From Dermatemys mawii (lineage: Eukaryota > Chordata > Testudines > Dermatemydidae): a stretch of 64,000 nt of DNA. A program made the position numbers and the translations under genes. The stretch is taken from positions 11,903,132-11,967,131 of the forward strand of contig ML677366.1 in assembly GCA_007922305.1 (NCBI GenBank). Direction: 5' to 3'. Under the pieces are notes generated by a model. The model was given only the letters and a program-made list of their open reading frames with translations, did no database searches and was not told the origin of the DNA. This document shows positions 47,789 to 58,940 of the stretch, one piece after another (position 1 is the stretch's first letter; every line of letters begins with the position of its first letter).

Positions 47789-47930
47789 GGTTAGACAAAC
47801 ACCTCGCAGGGATGGTCTAGCTACACTTCTTCCTGCCTCAGTGCAGGGAGCAAGAGCAAGACTAGATGACCTGTCAGGGTCCCTTGCAGCCGTACATTTC
47901 CACGATCCTGTGATTTTGTGCTGCAAGACA
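47789..47930 (+). repeat. CR1 LINE 3' terminus, continuation after the hAT MITE
   Basis: 'caaacacctcgcagggatgg', 'caagactagatgacctgtca' and 'gggtcccttgcagccgtaca' to 'cacgatcctgtgattttgtg' is the CR1 3' end. Confidence 0.8.
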
Positions 47931-48427
47931 ACCCTAATAAGTTGATAGGCACTGCAATACCCGTGCATTCTGATTTTCTCCCAGGAATGATCCCCAGTGT
48001 AACTCAATGATGCCACCACCTAGCACTGCTCCAGGAATGAAGTGATAAAAAGACCATTGCTGGAACTTAAAATAGCTATAAATATTTGCTCTGCTTTGGC
48101 AGCACTCAGCTGAGAAATGATGTCTTGTGTTGATGTTTGCACTTCTTGATGGTGTCTCTCTACACTTAGTTATTTTCTGCATTAGCTCCCACACACACGT
48201 CTCTTTGTTTTTGTATCCTGCTGAATTGTCAATATCTGTTCCTGTTCTTTTAGTGAGGACTAAAAACATTGCTTGGTTACATACAGCAAGTGGTTCCGCA
48301 GGAGGTTTTAGTCACTGGCTATTGTTCTGGTTGTTTCGTACCATAAAACTGCCTTTTTCACAAACATGTTTATTCCAAGAATTTGGGCACTTTTCACTTT
48401 CGAGCACTAAGGCAGATTTCATTACTC
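47931..48427. other. no recognised feature
   Basis: Unique-looking DNA between CR1 and the minisatellite-like tract. Confidence 0.4.
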
Positions 48428-48678
48428 GCAGACCCAGGGAGCCTTTTCCCCTTCCAGCACCAGCTCTTGACTTTATTAATCCCAGACGGAGGGACCCCTC
48501 TCACCTTCCCACACTGACACAGACTCTTTTTGCTTCATTTTGAATGAGGGAACCCTTCCGCTCTCTCTTCCCAGTGAAGAGAGCTCTTCTGCATCTGGTG
48601 CTGGCCATAGACATCCTTACCCACAGACTGAGGGAACCCTTTCTTCATCTGACACTGCCCCAGACTCTTTTGCCCTTT
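48428..48678 (+). repeat. degenerate ~55-60-bp minisatellite-like tract
   Basis: The phrase 'cagac..agggagcc/aaccctt..ctc' followed by 'gacacagactctttt' recurs at about 48428, 48483, 48541 and 48627. Translation repeats R-REPF-L words, giving the 138- and 139-codon frames here, which I regard as repeat artefacts. Confidence 0.5.
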
Positions 48679-48689
48679 GTGGCAAGCTG

Positions 48690-49203
48690 GGCTCAGCGTT
48701 GCCCAGGGGGTTGGATAAAGGGATCCTGGGGGGCAGTCAGGGGACAGGGAGCAGGGTGGGGAGGGTGGGGGTTGTATGGGGTGGAGGTTCTAGGGGGATG
48801 GTCAGGGGATGGGGAGTGGGGAGGTTGGATAAGAGGTAGGGAGTTCTGGGGGGCAGTCAGGGGACAGGGGTGGATAGGGGTCAGGGAGNNNNNNNNNNGG
48901 GGGGCAGTCAGGGGACAGGGGTGGATAGGGGTCAGGGAGCAGGGGGGCTTAGATAGGGGGTAGTGTCCCAGGGGGGTGGCTAGAGGTGGGGGGTTTCTGG
49001 AGGGGGTGGTCAGGGGACAAGAAGCGGGGGAGTTGGATAGGTTGGTGGTTCTGAGGGGGGCAGTCAAGGGGCAGGAAGCAGGAGGGGATCAGATAGGGGG
49101 CAGGACCAGGCTGTTTAGGGAGGCACAGCCTTACCTACCAGGCCGTCCGTACAATTTTGCAACCCCAAGGTGGCCCTTGGGCCCAAAAGTTTGCCCACCC
49201 CTG
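48690..49203 (-). mobile_element. hAT-like element with G-rich minisatellite core and assembly gap
   Basis: The right end, in reverse complement CAGGGGTGGGCAAACTTTTG, has the hAT-style terminal motif. Inside, GGGGGGCAGTCAGGGGACA-type units repeat many times (48730-49090). The left terminus is not found, so the element is truncated or its start is masked by the repeats. G-rich frames across it are artefacts. Confidence 0.6.
48889..48898. other. assembly gap (10 N) inside tandem repeat
   Basis: Ten N. The 41 bases before the gap (48848-48888) and the 41 after it (48899-48939) are identical, so the gap marks an unresolved tandem repeat or a duplicated contig end. Confidence 0.95.
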
Positions 49204-50811
49204 ACCTAAGCCCATTAAAGTGTGGTGTGTAACAAATGCTGTAAAAAGTGCCAATGCATAAAGCAAAGGCAGCTTCAAAGTGAAGCTATGTTTTGTCACG
49301 GAAACCTCACGGCAGAGCAGACATGGCATGTCCACCTGAATCCCTGTCAAATGTGCCCTTCACTTGCTTACAGGTGTCATCTTCAGGCTGTGAACTGCAG
49401 ATCAAAAAATACTCTAGCCCTGATCCACTGGCTTTATGTTTGCACTGCAAAGCAAAGCTCTTAAGAATTCAGCTTAGCCTTGCCTATGGCTCTTGCTCCT
49501 TGGTCATCTCTTGCCTGCATCCCTGTCTGCTTTTGTTGCCTTCTTTCGCCTCTACTCTTCCAAAATACTGTTAGTCACCACCCACTTCTTGCTCTGACCA
49601 TTCGCTTCCTGTCCTTTCATGCAAGCTCCCCATCCTGCCCCGCAAAACCCTGTGCTGTCTCTTGCAAATGGTGAAGTGTGTAGAGCGAGAGTGGATTTAT
49701 TTAGGGCCCCTTGCCATATTCTTTAGACATTGTCTGACACTTTAATTAAACATCCCCTTGCATACTGCCCACAACAGGCTGGGAAGTTTGATACCATTGA
49801 CACCAGTGGGTGGCTAATCTCCTTGGGGGTTGAGTCAGGCCCATCTCTTACTTATTGTCAAGGTGGGTTGTTTGGGGATTTACTAAAAAAGACGGCATAG
49901 GCCAGTAAATAACTCACTGAAGCAATAAAAACACCAAGGATGCATCTCAGTGCCTCTAACCACTGAACCTCATGGAGTTTATGGAGGTCTCGGGACTGGG
50001 GAGTTGCTATGGAGAACTGACTGGGGTACCAAATGGTTCTGTTTCCATCTTCAAGCCTGCGACAGTCCCATGTCTTGCTCTCTCTCCTCTCCCCTTCCTA
50101 CAGTCCAGTTATCCAAGAAAGGAAGTGCTGCCTCCTTTTCAGTCTCTTCCCTCCTGGTTAGGCTCAGCAGTGAGACTCTGCTTAGGTTACTGTTCAGGAT
50201 GTCATGGGAGGTATCCCAGATTCCCTGCCCACTCGCAGACCAGATGGGAACTGTGCTCACGTGCCTCCCAAAGCCGCAGCCCCTGTGCACAGTCTGTGCT
50301 CAGCTGGCACTCTCTGGGGCTGTTGGCAGATCTATGGGCTTGAACACTCTCCCACTGTGCTGGATTGCAAGGTTCACGACTCCTGCACTTAAAAAGGAAA
50401 GGGGGGCAACTTCTACATACCGGTGGGACACGCGTCAGGGTGGATGGATTCCTGAGTAAATGACACTGATGCCCAGCAGGAAACAGATACAGCATCCACT
50501 GATTGCACACTTGAAACTCCCTACTCCTTTGGGCCAAGCTTTTTAGAGCTTCTTTGCTAGTAGGGTGACAAGTCAATTCCACTGTTTTCCTTAAGTCATA
50601 CGGGAAGATCTTTGCTGCTTTAGCAACAAGGAATATCAATGTATTTTTCAGATTTCTTTTGTCTCTGTTGCATCCTCTGTTTCCAGTTGGAAAAGCTTGG
50701 GGGTTGCTGGTGTTTGTACAAAATATGGGCTAAATTCTGAGAAGACCTGAGCAACTGCAACTCCCACTATCTCCAGTGGAAACTGCAGGAGCTCAGGCTT
50801 TGGATCTATGT
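49204..50811. other. no gene supported
   Basis: Contains the 169-codon frame at 49950-50459, which overlaps other frames on both strands, has no domain and shows no splice context. I see no repeat that I can name before 50812. Confidence 0.35.
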
Positions 50812-50937
50812 CAGTGGTGTCCACTGGGAGCTGTAAAGGGCCATGCCTGTGGAAAGTCAATGTCAGCAAAATGTCTCGCAGCTTGCAGTCAGATTACCCT
50901 GCTGGGCTGCATGTGGGCTGCGGGTTGCCCACCACTG
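50812..50937 (+). mobile_element. hAT-type MITE (CAGTGGTGGG family), copy 2, internally deleted
   Basis: CAGTGGTGTCCACTGGGAGC...GCGGGTTGCCCACCACTG, only 126 bp, with perfect ATCTATGT repeats on both sides (50804-50811 and 50938-50945). It shares 'cagcaaaatgtctcgcagct' and 'gcagtcagattaccctgct' with the 331-bp copy at 34191, having lost most of the interior. Confidence 0.9.
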
Positions 50938-50945
50938 ATCTATGT

Positions 50946-52584
50946 GTCTGGGAAGAGAGCCCAGACTTGCAGGCAGGATGCATTTGAGCATCCTCAGAGG
51001 AAAGGAAAAGCACTGCTCAAAAGCAGATGCCATTTATTGTGCATATTTGCAAGCTTGGGCCCTGGATATTTCTCTGCTTGTTGCACTTAAAGTGGGGAGC
51101 GGCCTTTCTATTCCTCCAACGCCATTCCCCAGCATCAGAGCATTTCACATTAGACCGGATGGAGCACCCGAGGATAGGCCCACTGGAACTGGGAAAGGAT
51201 GTGTACTCCAATAAGTGTTTTCATTCGCTAATGTCTATGCTTCTCTAATCACACACATTCGCGTCATGTTTTAATTGAGGGTCGGGGGGGGGGGAAGAGA
51301 AATTATTTCTCCCAAACAGGTCCCAGGACATTCCCCATTTTAATCACCCACCTCAGTCTCCAAGGGCACAAGTCCTGGTCTCAGTTGCCATCTCCTCCGC
51401 AATCAAAGGAGGACTGGGTCAGACTTTATGGAGCCTGTAATTCAATACAACTCCTTATGCAATTATAGGAGCTGCTAACAGAGACTCTCCATCTCCTGCT
51501 GGGGCAGAGAGCGCTGGCAGCAGCCCTGTGTTCCTGCCAGTCTGCAGAACAAGGCCCTGAGAACAGGTACTCAGACCCGCAGCTCCTTTTACCCAGTATG
51601 GAATTCTAGACTCTACAGGAGAAAGGTTTGGTCTATTAATACCCATTGACTGAAGTAGAGCCAGAACTTCACTCCATACACCCAGCTGGCTTCACTTGTA
51701 CTCCTGTGTTAATGCCAGATGCTTCCCAGATCCTCTGGGAATCTCTGATGCTGGATTGGTGGAGAATTCCCTCTGACCCCAGTCCCTAGGGTGCAGGAAC
51801 GTAGTGGTGTGAAGTCTACCTGGAGTTGGGTCATGGCAGCAGAAACTAAAACTGGACCGAGCAACTGATTCTGTGCCATCTCAGGGCTGAGCAGGACTTT
51901 CCCTGCAATTGCTTCTCTCCGCCGCTGTGACACCAGCTACCAGAACAGAAGAACAGGGAAATTCTCTCCTGTGCTATCAATACTCAATACCGGCAGGAAA
52001 CCCAGGGCCTGGGAGAGACGTCAATGCCGAATGGTGAGGAATGGCGTGTGGGAAAGGAGGGAAACTTGCCAGGTGGAGGGACTGGACAGGAGCTTGGAGG
52101 GAAGGAGAGAGGATAGGTGTCTAAGGGAGCAGAGATGGTGGTGATGGGCAGGACCAGAGGAGGTAGAAGATAAGGGAGGTGGGGAGGGGGCAGAATAAGA
52201 GGGAAAGTGGAAATGAGTAGCAGCTGGGTTGGGGAAACAAGAGACAGGGTTGCAGAATTTGGGGGGCTGGGGCAGGAGTCAGGAAGTTGTGGGGCAGAGG
52301 GATGAACAGGAGCCTGGGGAGTGGAAGCAGCCCTTTATAGTGGCAGGGCCATGTAGGAGGAGATAGTCTTCTACTGCTACCAATAACTCCATTAGCTTGA
52401 GTGGTTAAAGACTGTGTTGTGGATTTAAAGATTCCCAACCCTGCTGATGACGTGTATGTGTGGGGTGGGGTGATATGGGGTCAGTATTGTTCCACATGAT
52501 TAAATTTTTGTTTGTTCAATTTCTGCATTTTTAAACACTTATATAAGAAATTTATATTTTAAAAACCCAACTACCTTAAAAGAA
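50946..52584. other. no gene supported
   Basis: A G-run is at 51283-51294 and purine-rich sequence at 52070-52330. Frames of 70-105 codons have no recognisable motif. Confidence 0.35.
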
Positions 52585-52708
52585 TGTTAAACTTGAAAAG
52601 TCAAGCCCTCAAAAGTTAGGGAGTGCTAGAATTAAGGTTGCCCGTGCAACCTTAATTTAGCCCCCCTTGTGCATAAACATTATGATACAGTCTTCAATTA
52701 TGTGATCA
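52585..52708 (-). repeat. hairpin-core dispersed repeat, copy 2
   Basis: The core AATTAAGGTTGC-CCGT-GCAACCTTAATT at 52630-52657 is a perfect 12-bp stem with a 4-base loop. It is flanked on one side by 'gccctcaaaagttagggagt' and on the other by 'gcataaacattatgatacag' and 'tcttcaattatgtg', the reverse order of copy 1 at 42465. Confidence 0.7.
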
Positions 52709-52904
52709 AATACATTTTTTCCACAGGACCCCTTCCCCATTCAGAGAACAGGATGGACTGTGCTTTGGGAATGAATTAGGACTGTATGGTTAAAAGGCTG
52801 TTGTTTGTCAGACCCCTGTCTCATTTGTTGCAGAAGATGGAAGGTGTGTTGTCAAGGGGGAAGTAGACTGCAAGAAGAAAGAGGATGGTCTTGTGGTTAA
52901 GGTA

Positions 52905-53300
52905 GCTGAATGCTGACCTGTAGAATTAGTCTGTCCTTTCCTCTGCCACAGAGTTCCTATGGGATGCAAGGCAAGTCAATTATATCAGATTTTTCTCCGG
53001 TGGTCACTAATGGTGTATTCCACATTTTCTGGTTGTGTAAACTGAGCTATCTGCAGTTTGATTTGCAGACCTCCTGAGAGTTCACAACTGCAGCTGAGGT
53101 CAGTGGGAGCTGTGCTTTTCACATGCTAAGTTCTCTGAAAAAATTAGGCCCTACACTTCTTGAATTGGTCACCCCAAATTATCTGACACTTTTGGCTCTA
53201 GTTTCTGTGTCTGTTTCCCACATGTAAAATGGGGATAATGAAGCATCTTAACTCACATGGGTGTTGTGAGATCAGTTCATTATTGTTTGTCAAGATCTAA
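52905..53300 (+). repeat. MIR-like SINE, apparently interrupted
   Basis: Left piece 'cctctgccacagagttccta' with 'gcaaggcaagtcaat'; right piece 'gtttctgtgtctgtttccca', 'catgtaaaatggggataatg' and 'gggtgttgtgagatcagttc'. About 210 bases of unrelated sequence separate them. Confidence 0.45.
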
Positions 53301-53499
53301 GATATTACAGTGAAAACACCACTGAGAAGCCCAGGAGTAAATTAATAATCCCTGTATTGAGTACCAAGTTTGGATGTTGTACAACGAATACTGCATGGGG
53401 CACGCAGTTAACAAGGAGGATAACATGAAATATTGAAGAGTTTGCTCATTACACCCGTCCATCCTGTGCATGGAATGAGATGCGAGTGCTATGGAAAAG

Positions 53500-53605
53500 A
53501 ATGTCTTCTAACGCAGATACACAAGGGGGCTGAATTAAAGTTGCATGGACAACCTTAATTCTAGCATTGCCGAACTTTTCAGTGCTTGACTTTTCAACTG
53601 GTATA
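53500..53605 (+). repeat. hairpin-core dispersed repeat, copy 3
   Basis: 'agatacacaagggggctg', AATTAAAGTTGCATGGACAA then CCTTAATT (53533-53560), then 'gcttgacttttcaactgg'. It lies 800 bp from copy 2 in the opposite orientation. Confidence 0.65.
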
Positions 53606-55854
53606 TAGTATAAAAAATGCACATGAAATCTGCCTGGAAGCATAGGACAGTACTGTATATTTATATGTAGGTGCCCTGTATAAATATATGTATTTATCCA
53701 TCCCATCAGTTACATTGTCATATGCCATCTCAAAACATCTAATTTATCCCTTCCCTCTGCTTTGTATTTTCTCTTCCCCACAGACATTACTTATCATTTA
53801 ACTATGTGAAGCATTTTAGGATAGATAAAACACCATTCAAAACAATAGGTGACTGTGTAGACTTATTTATAGATATAATGTGATCTTATTTGGTATGTTT
53901 GGCAATATTTTATTGGCATTTTTATGACTCTTTAGCCAGACTCCCCTGTCATTTAACTGGTCCAGCCCCATTGGCTTTGTCTACACTGGAGATATAGGCA
54001 GTGTTAGAAAATGTTAACAGGCAAGTTTTAATTGTTAAACACCACTTAGTACCTAGTGCAAACAAAGGCAACCATGTTTTATAACTGTTAGCAGGTCATG
54101 GCTAACTCTGGGGGGACCATGCTGACGTGAGCAGTTTCATCGATGTAGCCCAGAGGAGAGACATCCCTTCCTCTGGGTGTAGGTGTTGGTGCATGGGGTT
54201 TAGGGACCTCACAGTCTTTAGGCTCCTTTTGAAAATGCCAGCTTAAAATCCCACACTATATTCACTTGCCTAGGAGCTGCCTTAGGACCTGGGCAGTGTG
54301 CCAGACTCTATCCCCCTGACTGCATTCTTCTCACCAGGACAGGAGACAGAATAATTCCCTGCTGCCCATCCCTCTTCTCCTAATAAGTGTGTGCCTCATG
54401 GATAGTCTATGTGCACCTGTTTACACAAAGAGCCAGAGGGGCTGTGGAGAAAAGCTCCCAGCTATGGACCAAAGCCATCTTGAATGACAGACACATCACT
54501 CCCTCCAGTGGAGAGGGATGAGGGGGGATGTGAATTTCAAGCAGACAAGATTGAGTTATATCGCCTTCTTGCCATGAAAATCAAGTCTATTCCAGAGGCA
54601 TGGATGTGAATGTGGATGGTGAGGTGGATGGTGGTATGTGCCATGCAACTGCTCAGGCAATTACTCACTAATTTGCCCATACCATCAATGCAATTGTGCA
54701 CATGTGGTTTAACTGTGCCTGCAGCCCTGGTAACTGTGTGTGTGTAAATTAGGTGCAAAACTGTGCTCTTATTCTGTGAGAGAGTATAGTTACTGGAGGG
54801 GAACTTGAACCAAGACCATGGACCCTAACACTTAACATTTTGGGAAATTTGGCTTCATATTTTTATCTGATCTTTGAGGCTGAACCCATCTTTACAAGGG
54901 GCTGAACCAGAACATTGAACAACCCAGAACTTTGGGGAAGTCTAGATCCAGGTTTGAATTTTGCAGAATTTTGCAGAACTTTGCTTATTACGTGAGCAAG
55001 GTGGGGTGCAGAGGAGGTTCCTTGTTCATCCAATTATAGCTTTGATGATAAAAGTCTAGTGCAATGAAGGATTCTCCTTAAAATAAGGAAAAAATAGTCA
55101 CCCTAGTTCTCTGCAGTTCCACATTCCTCTACTCTGGACTACTTTTAGCAGAGAGTCACCATCTTTTATGGCAATAAAGGTGTCCTTGGAAGCCAAGGAT
55201 TTGTTCTTGGGTTTTATAATATGGTGCATTTAACTCCCCCTTCATTGTCTTCCAAAGAGGACAGAGAACGAATGACACAATGGAGAATCTCCTGCTCAAG
55301 GGCACTGCCAAACTGCACAACAGAGAGAGGGCTTGTTCATTTCCAGACCTGCTATTGATTCATAAAATAACATCTGCTTGAGAGGAAATTCAAAGGGCTG
55401 TTTTTTTCTCATCACAGACTATTCTCTAGGAAGAATGCAGCTTGGTTTTTCAAGGGGTGCTGGAGGTCGAAGCGGAATTAATGATAGAAAAACTTTTATG
55501 ATGAATCTCATTTAAAAACTGGGCAATCCTGACATGGGAGGGTCCTTCAGGGAAAAAATTGTCTTGGTATGTTCCCCTCTCCCCTTCCAATAGAGGGATT
55601 CTTGGATAGCAAAATGTGTATGGTTTTTTTTTTTTTCTGAGACACCAACCCTATGGAGGCTGCTATAATGCTGTGTTTTACTGCAGTCAGTTACTGTAAG
55701 AGGTCTTTCATCTCCATTCATTGTCAATGCCGTTTTCAGAACTGATGCTGGTTCTCAACTGAGCCTGATGCAAATTTGATCTCTGGGGTAAGTGGAGGTA
55801 AATCTCCCCCCCTTTTTTTTTTGCTGGACCCAGGCTTGCTGTTCTTTTCTCATC
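53606..55854. other. no gene; fragments of old repeats
   Basis: A 'ggctttgtctacactggaga' word at 53974 resembles the start of the Harbinger-like MITEs but is not followed by a recognisable body. 54905-54990 carries 'ctagatccaggtttgaattt', the family noted at 3712. No exon. Confidence 0.35.
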
Positions 55855-56225
55855 CTTGGAACAATGAGGGCCTGGCTGTTTTCATGGCTAAAGGCCGGGA
55901 CTGAGAGGCAGATGACCTGGGCTTCGTTCTCAGGTCTGCCGGAGATATAAGTTGGTCCAATAAAGTTAGTCCTCACCTCCCTTGTCTCTCTATTCATCCT
56001 GCTGTAACTTGTTTAACCTCTGTGCCTCCACTTCCCCCTCTGGACAACGGATGGGGATGGCACTCATCTACCTTGCAGGGAGATTGGAAGGTTTAGTTCA
56101 TAAAAACGATCTGGACGTCACCCTAAATCATATTGATAAGTAACTTTTATCAGCCCCACTCTGAGCATGTGTGAGATTGGCTCAGTGTCTCTAAAATGCT
56201 TCGAAATCTTTGCACAGATTTCACT
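55855..56225 (+). repeat. MIR-like SINE interrupted by a short insertion
   Basis: 'gggactgagaggcagatgac', 'ctgggcttcgttctcag' then an inserted 'agttggtccaataaagttag' segment (about 55940-55990), then 'taacttgtttaacctctgtg', 'cctccacttccccctctgga' and 'tctaccttgcagggagattg' in MIR order. The insert, 'tccaataaagttagtcctca', may belong to the same family as the foldback element at 21864. Confidence 0.55.
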
Positions 56226-56256
56226 CTAGAATGGAAACGCAGTAGTAGTAGTATAA

Positions 56257-56546
56257 GGGCTGGGCTACACTGGTGTGGGGCGGGGGTTCGAACTAAGATA
56301 CACAACTTCAGCTATGCTATTCGTGTAGCTGAAGTCAAAGTGCCTTAGTTAGACTTACCTGGCCATCCTCATGGCAGCAAGTCAATGGTGGTGGCTTCCC
56401 CATCAACTCCGCTTACTCCTCCTGCCAAGGTGGTGTACAGGTGTCGATTTGGGGATCGATTTATCGTGTCTTAACGAGATGTGATAAATCTATCCCTGAT
56501 ACATCGAACACTACCCACCGATCTGGCGGGTAGTATAGACGCACCC
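56257..56546 (+). mobile_element. Harbinger-like MITE family A, copy 3 with TAA target duplication
   Basis: 290 bp, from GGGCTGGGCTACACTGGTGT to GGGTAGTATAGACGCACCC, flanked on both sides by TAA (56254-56256 and 56547-56549). A 3-bp T-A/T-A duplication is typical of PIF/Harbinger insertion. It has the hairpin GATTTATCG...GATAAATC (56457-56490). Best-preserved copy of the family. Confidence 0.75.
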
Positions 56547-57289
56547 TAAGGAAGATACAGCTATATCCCTTCCTCTCCTTCACAATTAACCTGGGAAGCA
56601 TGAGAGAGAGATTTTCATTAAACAGCTTGTTTTGCATATTGAATGTCCCCACCCCCTATACTGCAGATGGAGGGGAGAAGGGGTAATGGTCCACCTGATC
56701 TTTTCCTGTGATTAAGATGCTGAGCTGCTGAAGTCACCAGAATAAACTGACCCTGCTCCTCCAGGCAGAAGCCAGCATCATAGATTCAAATGGGGATAGT
56801 TTCTGGAGGGGGTTGGGGAGAGGGGAGCTACCCTCCCAAGATTTATCTCTTGGGTAGAATTCCCCTTTGGGGAAGTTCTCATGTGTTTTGAGGGTGACCT
56901 TGCCTCAAGCTAAGTTCCAAGAGTGAGCATCAGTGCTTCAGATGAAAAATAAGGAATGCATGTGCCCCGATCTACATTCATCTTGGACAATCCCCCCTCA
57001 AATGGGTCTAGGATGCTTGTCTCTCCCAGAATGGAAAGGGTTTCCAAGGACAGTCGGTGGAAGAGAGGCATTAACATGACACGTGCTTTGAAAAGGAAAA
57101 TGTTGCCTAGAAGGTTGTTCTGCAAGCGCTCACTGTGTAAGTTCTGGAGAAGGGGTATCTGAAAAGGAGGCTGTCAATGCTTGGCTGATCAAAAGGAATG
57201 GCCGTGTCCCTAGCTGAAACTGACAAGATCGTTCCTGGTCGGTCTTGTCATTTTCCTTCTCACAACTGAAACTGCATCACATTTGTGGA

Positions 57290-57700
57290 CCATTGTGGCC
57301 TGCAACACTGTGGCTAGGAAGAAACTATCAATAGCTGCCATAGATTGGAGGTAAGACCAGCACATACCCGACATCTCTTTTTGCAATGATTCCTCAGAAG
57401 CTGACGGATGCACCGTTCACCTTCTGTTCCCTCATCAGGTACTCACACCTGTTATAGGAGCATGTGTAAATCCTCAGCGCAGAGAACTCTGAATGTAATC
57501 AGAGCTACCCCTGGGTCTGCGATGATCAGAATGAGAGTGTGAGTGGAGAGTGGCATGTAAATTGATGTTGTGCTCATTGCCTTTTTAGGCCTGTACATAT
57601 TGGACCAATGCTGTCCCTCAATGTCCTGTGGACACAGAAGACCTAAAATACAGAAGCAGTGTATCACTGCTGCGCAGGATGAGGCTAGCAGGCTGGGAGG
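57290..57700 (-). pseudogene. possible PIF/Harbinger transposase relic
   Basis: On the minus strand 57700 to 57455 reads CAAVIHCFCILGLLCP, then QHWSNMYRPKKA and DPGVALITFRVLCAEDL. These line up in order with the HARBI1-type words CxGAIDGTHIPILCP, QYxNRKG and WPGxxHDARVxRxSGL. After a short gap, 57395 to 57300 gives MCWSYLQ...FLATVLQATMVHKCD, comparable to the RWRCL...VVAACCVLHNICE end. The first catalytic Asp position is His here, the spacing is shortened and stops occur, so it would be dead. The similarity is by eye and weak. It lies 750 bp from a Harbinger-like MITE. Confidence 0.3.
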
Positions 57701-58254
57701 GTGGCTTCTTAGCCTAGCTTCTGTCTTCCATTTCTTACTTTGCTGTTCCCCCGGAGCTACACTACCCAAAGATCTCATCCTGGAGGCATGTCAACTGGGA
57801 CAGCAAGCTGGCGTTTCTAAGTTTAACTCCTGTCACATTTGCCCACAGTGTAAGCTCGATGATCTCATTCACTTACATGGGGCTAATAAAATGCCAGCTG
57901 ACCAGACGTGCTCGGGATGAGGTCAAATGTGCTTATTGTGAGAAGCCAACCTGGCATATCCATGGCTGGAAAAAAATATCCTTCTTCCTTTTACATCGAG
58001 GAGTTTGCTTTCTGTTGTTGTATATCTCGTGCATGAGTCACAGATTTTTTTTATAGGCATTTTTATAGTGTGGTCTCAAAGCTAAGTGTCCAAATCAGAC
58101 CCTTCAACAACTTGGCTTCCTTTTAAGGGAAACAGGTTTTGATTTTAAAGGGACATTGCCAAAATCTAGATGAAACAACATAGATAGATATTGTCCCTTC
58201 CTGTATTACTAGTCCTAACATGTTAAATCATTAACAACTTCAAAATTGAATTTA

Positions 58255-58380
58255 TTCTTCATTATAATTTGGAAAGGTTAGGGGCCTAGTTCAGGAGTAG
58301 GTGAGGTTTTCTGACTTGTAATGTACAGGAGGTCAGACTAGACAATTATGATGGTGCCGTCTGACCTTAAAGTCAATGAG
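58255..58380 (+). repeat. CR1 LINE 3' end
   Basis: 'cctagttcaggagtaggtga', 'ggaggtcagactagacaatt' and 'atgatggtgccgtctgacct' match the forward CR1 3' end at 18430. Confidence 0.7.
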
Positions 58381-58496
58381 ACTTAGCTTTCAGGCCATGG
58401 AATGATAATGCCTTTTATTTATTGGTGGTGTTTGTTTTTGTTGGGTCCCCCCCGTACTCAGGTTGGATCAGAAAATTAGACTTGTCATTGTCAGGG

Positions 58497-58665
58497 TATG
58501 TCTACACTAGGAAATGACATGTTGCTGATAGGTGGCAGCAATTTGTCTCCACTACTTCTGCCTTGGGAAGTGTTCCACAGTTTAGCAGCTAGTGTTGACT
58601 GAATCAAAGCACTGTCATTGTTGTCCCACAAAGTGTCAAGGACATTGGGTTAGATAAGTGCAGAG
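58497..58665 (+). mobile_element. Harbinger-like MITE fragment (one terminus)
   Basis: Begins AGGGTATGTCTACACTAGG, the typical terminus of families A and B, then diverges. No second end seen. Confidence 0.4.
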
Positions 58666-58817
58666 GGAGGGGCATCGCAGCAATTGAAAAGAATGGGTGT
58701 TGAACTTTATTAGCATGTTCCCTACTTCACACCGCTGCTCTAGCATGCAAAGGCGAAGCAGATGAAGGTGTAGCAAAGGAGTCTTACCATACTGACATAG
58801 TTTTCTGCTGCCCTGTG

Positions 58818-58940
58818 TAGGGTGACCAGACAGCAAGTGTGAAAAATCGGGATGGGGGGGGTGGATAATAGGAGCCTATATAAGAAAAAGACCCAAAAAT
58901 TGGGACTGTCCCTATAAAATCAGGACATCAGGTCATCCTA
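58818..58940 (+). mobile_element. hAT-type MITE, copy 3
   Basis: TAGGGTGACCAGACAGC...CATCAGGTCATCCTA, 123 bp, same orientation as 31389. Flanks GCCCTGTG and GCCCCATC share only their first four bases and the seventh position differs too, so the duplication is decayed. Confidence 0.85.

Noticed and set aside
48540..49067. G-rich and P/T-rich long frames crossing the gap
   Set aside because: Products of the G-rich tandem repeat; they run through N bases and are mirrored on both strands.
49950..50459. 169-codon open frame, the longest in the window
   Set aside because: Several other frames on both strands overlap it, it has no recognisable domain, and its ATG has no promoter or splice context. 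Chance frame in relatively GC-rich DNA.
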